From positions 1-64,000 of the forward strand of contig CAZRIV010000001.1 of NCBI GenBank assembly GCA_964600235.1: 64,000 bases of DNA. Reading direction: 5' to 3'. The translations under genes and the position numbers were made by a program. The stretch is from MWEI01 sp964600235. Its GTDB lineage: Bacteria; Desulfobacterota; Desulfomonilia; UBA1062. The notes below the pieces were generated by a model, which was given only the letters and a program-made list of their open reading frames with translations, ran no database searches and was not told the origin of the DNA. Shown one piece after another: positions 18,912-27,246 of the stretch (the stretch's first letter is position 1; the number at the start of each line of letters is the position of its first letter).

Positions 18912-20396
18912 ATGGAACGATCTGAACTGAACAAGAGACTCGACAAATTGTTTTTCCCGGCCTCGGTCGCTGTCGTGGGCGCCTCGGACGTCCCGGTGAA
19001 GTGGGGTAATCTCATCCTCACCTCCATCCTGGGGTGGGAGTACAAGGGAAAGGTTTTCCCGGTGAATCCCAAAAAGGACCAGATCCTCGGCATTCCGTGC
19101 TACCCGAGCATCACCGCCATACCCGACGAGGTCGATCTGGCCGTCCTGGTCATACCTGCCCAGCATATACCGGCCGCCATGAGGGAGTGCGTGGCCAAGG
19201 GCATCCCTGCGGCCGTGGTCGTTTCGGCCGGATTCAGGGAGGCGGGCGAAGAAGGTCAGCGACTGGAAAAAGAGATCGTGGACATAGCCTCACAAGGCTC
19301 ACTGGTCTTCATAGGGCCCAATACCATGGGAATCGCATCTGCCCACTGCCATCTCGAGGCCTTGCCGACCCCCACGGCACCGAAGCCGGGCGGGCTCGCC
19401 ATCATCTCCCAGAGCGGCAACCTGGGGCTGCAGATCCTGAAATGGATCGCGCACAAGGGGATCGGCCTGGCCATGTATGCGGGGACCGGGAACGAGGCCT
19501 TGCTGCATGCGAGCGACCTGCTCGCCTACATGGGGCAGCGCGACGAGGTGAAGGCCATTGCCATGTACATGGAAGGCATCATAGACGGCCGCGGGTTCAT
19601 GGAAACGGCAGCACAGGTGACAAGGAAGAAGCCGGTGATCGCATTGAAGGCCGGGCGGTCCCGGGCAGGGTCCATGGCAGCCCAGTCTCACACAGGGTCC
19701 ATGGCAGGGTCGCATGCCACCTACAAGGCCATGTTCGCCCAGGCCGGGGTCATACAGGTCAATACCCCCTCGGAGATCCTGAACACCTCGGCCGCCCTGG
19801 CGCTGCTTCCTGTCCCGCGGACCAACCGGGTGGCCATCATGACCATGGGGGGAGGGTGGGGCATCATCGCAGCGGATGAGTGCGAGGACAAGGGCCTCGA
19901 GCTGCCCCATCTGTCGCCAGATATCATTCAGGAGCTCGACAAGAGGCTTCCCCAGTACTGGAACCGGAAGAATCCTGTCGACGTGGTGGGTGAAGGAGAT
20001 CCTGAGCTCTATCTCAGCGTGATCGGCTCCCTTGCAAGGTGGGACCAGGTCGATGCCGTGATAGCGCTGGGGATTGTGGGGCGGTCGCGCTATGTGGAGG
20101 ATTTCATCGCCTGCCAGGAGCGTTTCGACGGCACGCTGTACACCAAGGAGCTCAAGCTTTCGGTCCTCAAGGCCCAGATACAGGCTGAAGACCGCGTCAT
20201 ATCGGGTATCGGCAGGATACAGGAGGAGACCTCCAAGCCCATCCTCATCGTCGCCCTCACGGAAGGCGGTCTTGTTTTGAAACAGACCGCACATGGACCG
20301 GTCATGAGCCTGTCCACGCCCGAAGAGGCCGTAGGCATCATTGCGCACATGTCCGGCTACGGGAGATACCTCTCAAGCGTGAACATGGACAAGTAA
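18912..20396 (+). CDS. CoA-binding protein, ADP-forming acyl-CoA synthetase alpha-type
   Basis: 494 residues from ATG 18912, with AAGGAGA eight bases upstream. The N-terminal CoA-binding Rossmann domain starts FFPASVAVVGASDVP (about 14-28); two succinyl-CoA-synthetase-like flavodoxin-type domains follow with FIGPNTMGI and IISQSGNLG. The motif AQSHTGSMAG contains the phosphohistidine position (H260) of ADP-forming acetyl-CoA synthetases. In that family the enzyme makes ATP from acyl-CoA, ADP and phosphate, but needs an ATP-grasp beta domain. Neither a fused nor an adjacent beta subunit is seen, so it either partners a distant gene or has another CoA-related role. Confidence 0.82.
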   Translation: MERSELNKRLDKLFFPASVAVVGASDVPVKWGNLILTSILGWEYKGKVFPVNPKKDQILGIPCYPSITAIPDEVDLAVLVIPAQHIPAAMRECVAKGIPAAVVVSAGFREAGEEGQRLEKEIVDIASQGSLVFIGPNTMGIASAHCHLEALPTPTAPKPGGLAIISQSGNLGLQILKWIAHKGIGLAMYAGTGNEALLHASDLLAYMGQRDEVKAIAMYMEGIIDGRGFMETAAQVTRKKPVIALKAGRSRAGSMAAQSHTGSMAGSHATYKAMFAQAGVIQVNTPSEILNTSAALALLPVPRTNRVAIMTMGGGWGIIAADECEDKGLELPHLSPDIIQELDKRLPQYWNRKNPVDVVGEGDPELYLSVIGSLARWDQVDAVIALGIVGRSRYVEDFIACQERFDGTLYTKELKLSVLKAQIQAEDRVISGIGRIQEETSKPILIVALTEGGLVLKQTAHGPVMSLSTPEEAVGIIAHMSGYGRYLSSVNMDK

Positions 20397-20466
20397 TGGC
20401 TTCAGACCGGTGCATGTCTTCTCAAGCCCATGTGCACCGATTGAACAGGCCGCGTTCATCGCTTTA

Positions 20467-20497
20467 AGATCACCGGCTTTAACGGACCAGGTTTTTA
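20467..20497. repeat. Dispersed 31-bp repeat, copy 1
   Basis: Sequence agatcaccggctttaacgg... matches 59425-59455 at 28 of 31 positions. It overlaps the stop codon of the minus-strand SGNH hydrolase gene and ends in GTTTTTA. The other copy sits in the same position relative to an unrelated minus-strand gene. Confidence 0.7.
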
Positions 20498-21106
20498 TGC
20501 CCCTTCAGACCCGCAATCCTGGTCCGAGGACAGCGCCCGTTCAAGCCTGTGGATGAGGGCCGCTGCAAAGATCTCATGACCGCGGTCATTGGGCAGTCGT
20601 GCATCCTTCTGCACCAGTTCGGCGTTTGAGACGGCGTGGTCCAGCAGGTAGCCGGCCCAGTAGGTGTGTATGGGGATCATCTCGCAGTCGAGGTCCTGTG
20701 AGACTTCCCTGATGGTACGGTAGTAGATGTTGATGGCATCCATCTCGTAGGGGTCGTCAAAGGTGTGCGAGGTGGGCAGCATGATCAGCGCGTTGAAGCC
20801 CTCCCTGGCGGATCGGACCATCCGAACCAGGTTCTCCTTGAATTCGGAGCGGTAAACCGGGAAGAAGGCGTCGTCCACCCCGAAATGTATGAGCAGGATA
20901 TCCGGTGCCCATGGCTCGATATCGCTGTGGAAGGTCCAGATGCCGTCAAAGGAGTTGTCTCCCGTAGAAGACCTGTTTATGACCTCCATACGGCGTGGGC
21001 CGAAGTGGTCCCTCACGATGTCCACGTAAGATCTCTCAACCCCTGTGCCCGCGGCGATGCTTCCCCCGCGGACAAGCAGCCTCTGGGGCGCATGGCGGTG
21101 TGTCAT
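20495..21106 (-). CDS. SGNH/GDSL-type hydrolase
   Basis: 203 residues. The start ATG at 21106 overlaps the rmlA stop in an ATGA arrangement, so the two are translationally coupled. Block I is VRGGSIAAG with the likely nucleophile S16; DILLIHFGVDDAF supplies the block III-like acidic strand. The C-terminal LPNDRGHEIFA gives the D174/H177 pair of the catalytic triad. These enzymes are serine esterases, often deacetylating or de-esterifying glycans. The coupling to a nucleotide-sugar gene favours a polysaccharide substrate, by inference. No signal peptide is seen, so it is probably cytoplasmic. Confidence 0.75.
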   Translation of the reverse strand: MTHRHAPQRLLVRGGSIAAGTGVERSYVDIVRDHFGPRRMEVINRSSTGDNSFDGIWTFHSDIEPWAPDILLIHFGVDDAFFPVYRSEFKENLVRMVRSAREGFNALIMLPTSHTFDDPYEMDAINIYYRTIREVSQDLDCEMIPIHTYWAGYLLDHAVSNAELVQKDARLPNDRGHEIFAAALIHRLERALSSDQDCGSEGA

Positions 21107-21975
21107 TGTTCCAGCTGGATCATGCGTATGAGATATTCCCCATAGCCGCTGTTTTTCAGGGGCTGGGCTATCTTCAGCAGCTGCTCGGCGGTGATGTATT
21201 TCATACGGTATGCGATCTCTTCCACGCAGGCGATCTTCAGGCCCTGCCTCTTCTCGATGGTCTCTATGAAGGCGCTGGCTTCCAGCAGGGAGGCGTGGGT
21301 GCCGGTGTCCAGCCATGCGTATCCTCTTCCCAGCCTTTCGACCTGCAGGGTGCCCATGGCGAGGTACGCCCTGTTTACATCGGTGATCTCCAGCTCTCCC
21401 CGTCTCGAGGGCTTCAGGTTCAGCGCTATGTCGATGACCTGGTTGTCGTAGAAATAGAGACCGGTTACCGCCCAGTTGGATTTCGGGTCTTCGGGCTTCT
21501 CCACCAGTTCGAGGGGTTTGTCCGAGGCATCGAAGGTCACCACGCCGTACTGCCTTGGGTTATTCACCCAGTAGCCAAAGACCACGCTCCCCCTGGTCAG
21601 TGACCCGGCGTCGTCTAATTTCTGATGCAGCCCGCTGCCGTAGAAGATATTGTCACCCAGGACAAGGCAGACCTTGTCCCTGCCCACAAAGTCTCTGCCG
21701 ATGATGAAGGCCTGGGCGATCCCCTCCGGCCTGGCCTGTTCGGCATAGGTAAACGATACGCCCCACTGGGATCCGTCGCCGAGGAGTTCCCTGAACCGGG
21801 GCAGGTCGGTGGGTGTTGAGATGATGAGGATCTCCTGAATCCCTGCCAGCATCAATACGGACAACGGATAGTAGATCATGGGTTTGTCATATACGGGCAG
21901 CAGCTGCTTGCTGACTACCCTGGTAATGGGATAAAGTCTGGTACCCGACCCGCCGGCAAGTATGATTCCTTTCAT
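21103..21975 (-). CDS. rmlA: Glucose-1-phosphate thymidylyltransferase
   Basis: 290 residues, matching the usual RmlA/RfbA length. The N-terminal MKGIILAGGSGTRLYPITRVVSKQLLPVYDKPMIYYPLS region is diagnostic of the nucleotidyltransferase, with GGSGTRLYP as pyrophosphate/nucleotide loop and QLLPVYDKPM supplying the conserved lysine. It makes dTDP-glucose from dTTP and glucose-1-phosphate, the first step toward dTDP-rhamnose and dTDP-Fuc4NAc. The start is ATG 21975 with AAGGAGTTCTC directly upstream; an upstream in-frame start at 22005 is unlikely. RmlB, C and D are not in the window. Confidence 0.95.
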   Translation of the reverse strand: MKGIILAGGSGTRLYPITRVVSKQLLPVYDKPMIYYPLSVLMLAGIQEILIISTPTDLPRFRELLGDGSQWGVSFTYAEQARPEGIAQAFIIGRDFVGRDKVCLVLGDNIFYGSGLHQKLDDAGSLTRGSVVFGYWVNNPRQYGVVTFDASDKPLELVEKPEDPKSNWAVTGLYFYDNQVIDIALNLKPSRRGELEITDVNRAYLAMGTLQVERLGRGYAWLDTGTHASLLEASAFIETIEKRQGLKIACVEEIAYRMKYITAEQLLKIAQPLKNSGYGEYLIRMIQLEQ

Positions 21976-22009
21976 GAGAACTCCTTTCCTTTTATGCAGT
22001 TTCACATCT

Positions 22010-22140
22010 CATTACATCTTCCGCCCATGCAGAAGCATGATGGCATCTTCGCTAAAAACAATGGCTACCGCGCTAAAGCATGATCGCACCTGTGCGAAAA
22101 CATGATGGCGCCCATGCCGAGTCATAATGCAAAAAAGACG
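22010..22140. repeat. Degenerate ~22-bp tandem repeat
   Basis: Four to six imperfect units beginning CATGATGG/CATGATCG/CAATGG start at about 22036, 22059, 22079, 22101 and 22123, 20-23 bases apart; many end in GCTAAAA or GCGAAAA. A more diverged unit may start at 22010. It lies just upstream of rmlA. Unit conservation is modest. Confidence 0.4.
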
Positions 22141-22153
22141 TGATGGGACCCTG

Positions 22154-22173
22154 ATTCCCGTCTCTGCGGGAAT
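22154..22173. repeat. REP-like palindrome
   Basis: ATTCCCG-tctctg-CGGGAAT forms a seven-base hairpin of the type found in many proteobacterial intergenic REP elements. Only one copy was noticed here. Confidence 0.35.
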
Positions 22174-22816
22174 AAACATCCTTACAACCTACCATTCGGT
22201 TTATAATAATTGATAACTTGAAATGATTCAGCAATTCAATGACAGATTTCCTCTCGGACGGATAAATACAGGAAGATCCGTGTTTTATACAGGTCGCATG
22301 CTGCAGAGGCCGGGATGGCCCTGGTTGGTGTCATTTTAACATAACCTGGGGCTGATTCCCCTTGGCTTGCCGCGAAATGTCTGGTTCCTGTCAGGGCCTT
22401 TGATGTCCCCCGGCCTGCAGCGGGGGTAGTTCATGGATCTCTTGCCTGTTGCCCCTTCGCACGACCTTACCATGCCCGGAGGGCAAACCTGATCCCGGCG
22501 CAAGCCTGGATGAAAAAGGCATCCGGGTATGATATCACGGTTGGAAATAGAAGGGGGAACTCGTTCGCTTCAGGCGTCTGATCAGGGGGCCCTGTGAAAG
22601 AAATCTATTTGGCAAGGTTATGTTTGATTGCCTTATGACTGGAACAGTGTGAAACATGATATTGGGACATAATACCTGTCAACTTATTATAATAAAGCCG
22701 TTAAAAATGATGATGAGTATTCTGGCCATGATCGTGACACTCGGTAATAAGAGAAAATAACTGCCGATAAAATACGATATTTTATTGAGTGAAATAATTG
22801 TGATGGAAAATAAATG

Positions 22817-22846
22817 TTGACAGTAATCAAAGGGCTATTGTATCTT
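22817..22846 (+). promoter_or_regulatory. Sigma70-like promoter of the etf operon
   Basis: A perfect -35 hexamer TTGACA at 22817-22822 is followed after 18 bases by TATCTT (22841-22846, four of six to the -10 consensus). Transcription would begin near 22853, about 170 bases before etfB. The FadR-like dyad directly follows. Confidence 0.4.
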
Positions 22847-22855
22847 TCGACGGTG

Positions 22856-22875
22856 ATGAATGACGATTCACTCAT
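22856..22875. promoter_or_regulatory. FadR-like (TetR family) operator
   Basis: ATGAATGACGATTCACTCAT agrees at 18 of 20 positions with the Bacillus FadR operator consensus as I recall it (WTGAATGAMTANTCATTCAW). It sits ten bases after the candidate -10 box, overlapping the expected transcription start, where a repressor would block initiation. FadR releases DNA on binding long-chain acyl-CoA and controls beta-oxidation and etf genes in Bacillus. No regulator gene is in the window. Confidence 0.5.
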
Positions 22876-23024
22876 GTTCGGAAAGAACATCATACCGGCA
22901 TGATAGGCTTACCGATTTGGCGAAAAACTAACGAGTTCTGTTAAGAGAATAACCGTCGCAAAGAGGCTGATGATTTAGAAACGCAAACCCATACCGGGGA
23001 GAAACAAATAAGGAAGGGTAGCCA

Positions 23025-23846
23025 ATGCTCGTAGTCGCATGTATCAAACAGGTGCCTGACACAACGCAGGTAAAGATCGATCCGGTAACCAACACCCTTG
23101 TCCGCGAAGGGATCCCTTTCATCATGAATCCCTTTGACACGCATGCCCTGGAGGAAGCGCTCCGGCTGAAGGATAAATATCCCGGCGTGCGTGTGGCAGC
23201 CATCTCCATGGGGCCGCCCAATGCAGAGATGACACTGCGCAAGGCACTTGCCCTGGGTGTTGACGAGGTAGTCCTCCTTTCAGACCGTGCCTTTGGTGGA
23301 GCCGATACGCTCGCCACAAGCATGGTGATCGCCGAGGCGGTGAAAAAGCTGGGAGAGCAGGACAAGGATGGGCTGGCCCTGGTCATCTGCGGCAAGCAGA
23401 CCATCGACGGCGACACGGCGCAGGTGGGGCCGGGCATAGCGATCCGCAACGGATATGTCCCCCTTACCCTGGTGGACCGCATCGATGACCTTGACCTGAA
23501 GAACAAGAAGATCAAGGTGAGCAGGAAGCTCGAAGGGCGCCATGAAATAGTGGAGGCCAAGCTGCCTGCATTGCTGACCGTGGTCAGAGAGATCAACAAG
23601 CCCCGTTACCCGTCCGTGCCCATGCGCCTCGAGGCCCAGGACATGAGCGTTGCCCTGTGGGACAACAAGGTCATGAACCTCGATGTCAACCAGATCGGCC
23701 TCAAGGGGTCTCCCACGGCGGTGAGGAAAATCTTCTCACCCGAGCGCGATAAAGGCGAGATAGTCGGTGACGGTGCGAACGATCCGAACGGTACTGCCAA
23801 GGTGCTGGTGGAGAAACTGATCCAGCGGGAATTGCTTGCACTGTAA
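23025..23846 (+). CDS. etfB: Electron transfer flavoprotein, beta subunit
   Basis: 273 residues. The N-terminal MLVVACIKQVPDT and the later ICGKQTIDGDTAQVGPGIA are signature stretches of EtfB, which holds AMP or a second FAD and carries the partner-docking loop. The ATG at 23025 follows GGAAGGGTAGCC. It is the first gene of a three-gene operon (42- and 28-base gaps) with etfA and a membrane FeS oxidoreductase. The complex would collect electrons from acyl-CoA dehydrogenases and pass them to the membrane quinone pool. A promoter and FadR-like operator lie upstream. Confidence 0.95.
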   Translation: MLVVACIKQVPDTTQVKIDPVTNTLVREGIPFIMNPFDTHALEEALRLKDKYPGVRVAAISMGPPNAEMTLRKALALGVDEVVLLSDRAFGGADTLATSMVIAEAVKKLGEQDKDGLALVICGKQTIDGDTAQVGPGIAIRNGYVPLTLVDRIDDLDLKNKKIKVSRKLEGRHEIVEAKLPALLTVVREINKPRYPSVPMRLEAQDMSVALWDNKVMNLDVNQIGLKGSPTAVRKIFSPERDKGEIVGDGANDPNGTAKVLVEKLIQRELLAL

Positions 23847-23888
23847 GGGACAACCTTACTCCATAAATTATAAGAGAGACATAAGCTG

Positions 23889-25235
23889 ATGGAAAAGCCA
23901 AAGAAAGTTAAAAAGCCGCGAGGTAAAGCATCTCTTATCCCCAACAAGTGCATCGCGTGCGGGGCGCGCTGCCAGAGTTCATGCCCTGCCGATGCGATCG
24001 AAATGAATGAAAAGGGTGAGCCGATCATCATGAAAGACAAGTGCATCGGCTGCCAGAAATGTGTCAAGATCTGTCCGGCCCAAGCGATCGAGATGTTCTT
24101 CACCCCTGAAGAGCTTGAGATCCTCAAGCAGCTCGAGGCCGAAAAGGCTGCCGGAGGCGCTCCGGCAGAAGAGGATGAAGACTCCGAAGAGGCAAAACTC
24201 AAGAAGTTCCTTGCCCAGTACCACAATGTGTGGGTGTTTGTCGAACAGACGGACTGCATACCTGCAAAGGTTTCCTGGGAGCTGCTCGGGGTTGGAGCCC
24301 AGCTGGCATCCGCACTGAAGGTCGAGCTGTGCGCCGTCGTTTTGGGACACAATGTGGAAAAGCTCTGCCAGGAGGCATTCTCCTACGGTGCCACCAAGGT
24401 TTATCTCATCGATGACCCCATACTGCACAACTACCGTACAGCCACCTATCTCGAGGGATTCTGCTCACTGGTTGAAAAGTACAAACCGGAAGTAGTCCTC
24501 ATGGGCGCAACCGGTCTGGGCAGGGACCTTGCCGGAGCCGTGGCTACAAGGCTCCGGACCGGCCTCACTGCAGACTGCACAGGTCTGGGCGTGGACGAGA
24601 AGAGGCAGCTGCTCCAGACACGTCCCGCCTTTGGCGGAAACATCATGGCAACCATCTTCTGCGAGCAGAGAAGGCCGCAGATGGCCTCTGTCCGGCCCCA
24701 CGTGATGCCCATGCCCGCCCAGAACGAAGGCGCCACCGGCGAGATCGTCAGGGAAAAGATCTCCATAAAGGAAGAGGACGTCCTTACCAAGGTGCTTGAG
24801 ATCATAGACGACGCAGGCCACCTGGACAGCGTGGACATCGGCGGCGCGGAGTTCATCGTTTCCGGAGGCCGGGGCATGATGTCCAAGGAAAACTTCAAGA
24901 TCCTGCAGGACCTTGCAGACGAGCTCAACGGGGTCGTTGCGTGCTCAAGGTGCGCAGTGGATGCGGGCTGGATGACGGTGGACCGCCAGGTAGGACAGAC
25001 CGGAAAAACGGTCAGGCCCAAGATATATATCGCATGCGGCATCAGCGGAGCCATCCAGCACCTGGTGGGCATGCAGGACTCGGATCTGGTAATAGCCATT
25101 AACCGTGACCATGAAGCCCCGATCTTTGAGGTGGCGACATTCGGCATAGTCGGAGATCTCTTCCAGATAGTCCCGGCGATCACGGAACATATACGGCAGG
25201 CCAAAGCGACCAGAGGGACACCCAAGGTTTGTTAA
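23889..25235 (+). CDS. etfA: Electron transfer flavoprotein, alpha subunit with N-terminal ferredoxin domain
   Basis: 448 residues, longer than classical EtfA (about 310-330). The extra N-terminus (about 15-75) has two 4Fe-4S motifs: CIACGARCQSSCP (an altered spacing, CxxCxxxCxxxCP) and CIGCQKCVKICP. A charged linker leads to the EtfA fold with GATGLGRDLAGAVATRLRTG. The FAD domain contains SGGRGM, AVDAGWM, RQVGQTGKTV and IACGISGAIQH. FeS-bearing EtfA variants occur in anaerobes and offer extra electron relay sites. It pairs with etfB upstream and the FeS oxidoreductase downstream. Confidence 0.95.
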   Translation: MEKPKKVKKPRGKASLIPNKCIACGARCQSSCPADAIEMNEKGEPIIMKDKCIGCQKCVKICPAQAIEMFFTPEELEILKQLEAEKAAGGAPAEEDEDSEEAKLKKFLAQYHNVWVFVEQTDCIPAKVSWELLGVGAQLASALKVELCAVVLGHNVEKLCQEAFSYGATKVYLIDDPILHNYRTATYLEGFCSLVEKYKPEVVLMGATGLGRDLAGAVATRLRTGLTADCTGLGVDEKRQLLQTRPAFGGNIMATIFCEQRRPQMASVRPHVMPMPAQNEGATGEIVREKISIKEEDVLTKVLEIIDDAGHLDSVDIGGAEFIVSGGRGMMSKENFKILQDLADELNGVVACSRCAVDAGWMTVDRQVGQTGKTVRPKIYIACGISGAIQHLVGMQDSDLVIAINRDHEAPIFEVATFGIVGDLFQIVPAITEHIRQAKATRGTPKVC

Positions 25236-25263
25236 AGACCATATATACGAGAGAAGGATAGTC

Positions 25264-27246
25264 ATGATACCGAACCCTTATATCTTTGCAGTGGTTTTGA
25301 TAGCGGCAGTCGCCTTTTTCACGTTTAGTTGTGTCCGCCGCTTCAGCCTGGTAACCATCGGCAAACCGGAAGACCGATTCAGCAACGTAGGAGCCAGGAT
25401 ACGGGATACCTTTATCTATGCATTCGCCCAGAAACGGGTCTTGCAGAAACCTTTCGGCCTCAACCACTTCATCCTGTTCTGGTCATTCATGACCCTGCTG
25501 CTGGCCAACTCCGAGTTCCTCATTCACGGTGTCATTCCGGGACTCAGCTTCAGGCTGCTGCCTGACCTGATCTACAATCCGCTGGTATTCGTCTTCGATA
25601 TGGTATCGCTCTTTGCCCTGGCCTGCGTGATCATTGCAGGCATCAGACGCATCGTTGCGCCCCCCTATCCTGAGGCCATAACGCTCGACGCATACATCAT
25701 CCTTTCCATGATCGCCATGCTCATGATCGCCTTCTTCAACCTCAAGGGCGTTGAGATAGCCATCGGCGAGGAAACGGGCGCCGCATTCATGCCCATCTCA
25801 TCCGCTGTGGCATCGGCATTCTATACAGGACAGACACCAGAAAGCGCAGAGGGGCTCATCAGGTTCTGGTGGTGGGTGCACGCGCTGGTACTGCTCTTCT
25901 TCCTGAACTATCTGCCCTACAGCAAGCATATGCATATCCTGTCATCCATACCGAGCTGTTATTTCAGACGGTTTGAGAAGGCAAACACGCTGCCCACGGA
26001 AACCTTCGTAAAGGGCAACAAATTCGGCGTCGAGACCATTGACCAGTTCACCTGGAAAGACCTCTTCGATTCCTATGCCTGCACCGAGTGCGGCCGCTGC
26101 CAGCTCGTATGCCCGGCAGCGAACACCGGCAAACCCCTGAACCCAAGGCAGGTGATCCACGACCTCAAGATCAACCTCCTCACCAACGGACCGGCCATGC
26201 AGGCAGGGCAGAAGCCCACATTGCCGCTCATCAGCAAGGACGGGCACGGCGGCGCGCATGCCGAGGGCACCATCACCGAAGACCAGATCTGGTCCTGCAC
26301 AACCTGCGGCGCGTGCATGGAGGTATGCCCGGTATTCATCGAGCAGATGCCGAAGCTGCTCCAGCTCAGGCGCTATCTGGTCGAGATGAAGGCCGATTTC
26401 CCCGAAGAGCTGCTCAACCTCTTCGAGAATATGGAACAGCGCAGCAATCCATGGGGTATCGCCCCGACCGAGAGGACCAAATGGTGCTCACAGATCACGG
26501 CCAAGCCCTTTGACGCATCCACGGAGTACCTGCTCTATGTAGGCTGCGCAGGGGCATTCGACTCGCGGAACAAGCTCATCACCCTGGCCCTGGCCAAGAT
26601 CCTCGATGCAGCCGGCATCTCCTGGGGCATCCTGGGCAAAGACGAGCTCTGCTGCGGCGACAGCGTGCGCAGGCTGGGCAACGAGTTCGTGTTCGACAAG
26701 ATGGCAAAAGACAACGTGAAGACGTTCAAGGAGCGTGGCGTAAAGAAGATCATCACCCTGTGCCCGCACTGCTTCTCCACCCTGAAGAATGATTACAGGC
26801 AGTACGGTTTCGACGGTGAGGTCATCCACCACGCCGAGCTCATCAATGAGCTTCTCGAAAAAGGAAAACTGAAGCTCAAGAAGACCGTCAACATGGGCAA
26901 CGTGGTATTCCATGATTCGTGCTACCTGGGAAGGCACAACGACATCTACGAATCACCCAGAAACATCATCAGCAAGGCTACCGGCAAGGCCGCCACAGAG
27001 ATGGAGAGAAACGGCAGCCAGAGTTTCTGCTGCGGAGCAGGAGGCGGCAGGATGTGGATGGAAGAGCACCTGGGGACCCGCATCAACCTCGAGCGAGTAT
27101 CAGAGGCTCTCAAAGAGAAGCCGGACACCGTTTGCGTGACATGCCCCTACTGCATGACCATGTTCGAAGACGGCCTGAAAGACAAGAACGCGGACAAGGT
27201 CGCAGTAAAGGATATCGCAGAGGTTGTAGCCGAAGGGCTCAAATAG
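25264..27246 (+). CDS. Membrane-anchored FeS oxidoreductase (HdrD/CCG type), Etf-linked
   Basis: 660 residues. The first ~240 residues hold about six membrane helices of the NarI-like haem b type (LNHFILFWSFMTLLLANSEFLIHG). Next are two 4Fe-4S motifs, CTECGRCQLVCP and CTTCGACMEVCP, then two CCG domains with LCCGDSVRRLGNE, TLCPHCFSTLKND, DSCYLGRHND and SFCCGAGGGRMW. Proteins of this layout encoded beside etfBA act as Etf:menaquinone oxidoreductases in syntrophic and other anaerobic acid degraders, linking acyl-CoA oxidation to the quinone pool. The start ATG follows GAGAGAAGGATAGTC. The terminator at 27279-27306 ends the operon. Confidence 0.92.
   Translation: MIPNPYIFAVVLIAAVAFFTFSCVRRFSLVTIGKPEDRFSNVGARIRDTFIYAFAQKRVLQKPFGLNHFILFWSFMTLLLANSEFLIHGVIPGLSFRLLPDLIYNPLVFVFDMVSLFALACVIIAGIRRIVAPPYPEAITLDAYIILSMIAMLMIAFFNLKGVEIAIGEETGAAFMPISSAVASAFYTGQTPESAEGLIRFWWWVHALVLLFFLNYLPYSKHMHILSSIPSCYFRRFEKANTLPTETFVKGNKFGVETIDQFTWKDLFDSYACTECGRCQLVCPAANTGKPLNPRQVIHDLKINLLTNGPAMQAGQKPTLPLISKDGHGGAHAEGTITEDQIWSCTTCGACMEVCPVFIEQMPKLLQLRRYLVEMKADFPEELLNLFENMEQRSNPWGIAPTERTKWCSQITAKPFDASTEYLLYVGCAGAFDSRNKLITLALAKILDAAGISWGILGKDELCCGDSVRRLGNEFVFDKMAKDNVKTFKERGVKKIITLCPHCFSTLKNDYRQYGFDGEVIHHAELINELLEKGKLKLKKTVNMGNVVFHDSCYLGRHNDIYESPRNIISKATGKAATEMERNGSQSFCCGAGGGRMWMEEHLGTRINLERVSEALKEKPDTVCVTCPYCMTMFEDGLKDKNADKVAVKDIAEVVAEGLK

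Larger units (their letters stand above)
21976..23024. other. One-kilobase intergenic region before the etf operon
   Basis: The longest gap in the window, between rmlA (minus) and etfB (plus). It holds a degenerate tandem repeat (22010-22140), a REP-like palindrome (22154-22173), AT-rich DNA over 22660-22850, a promoter candidate (22817-22846) and a FadR-like operator (22856-22875). I found no convincing gene in any frame. Confidence 0.55.

Noticed and set aside
22470..22545. A c-di-GMP-I (GEMM)-like motif: GGGCAAACC followed by GCGCAAGCC.
   Set aside because: The hairpin that should separate the two conserved segments is missing (only seven bases, no GNRA loop), and the next gene is 500 bases away. 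I judge it coincidental.
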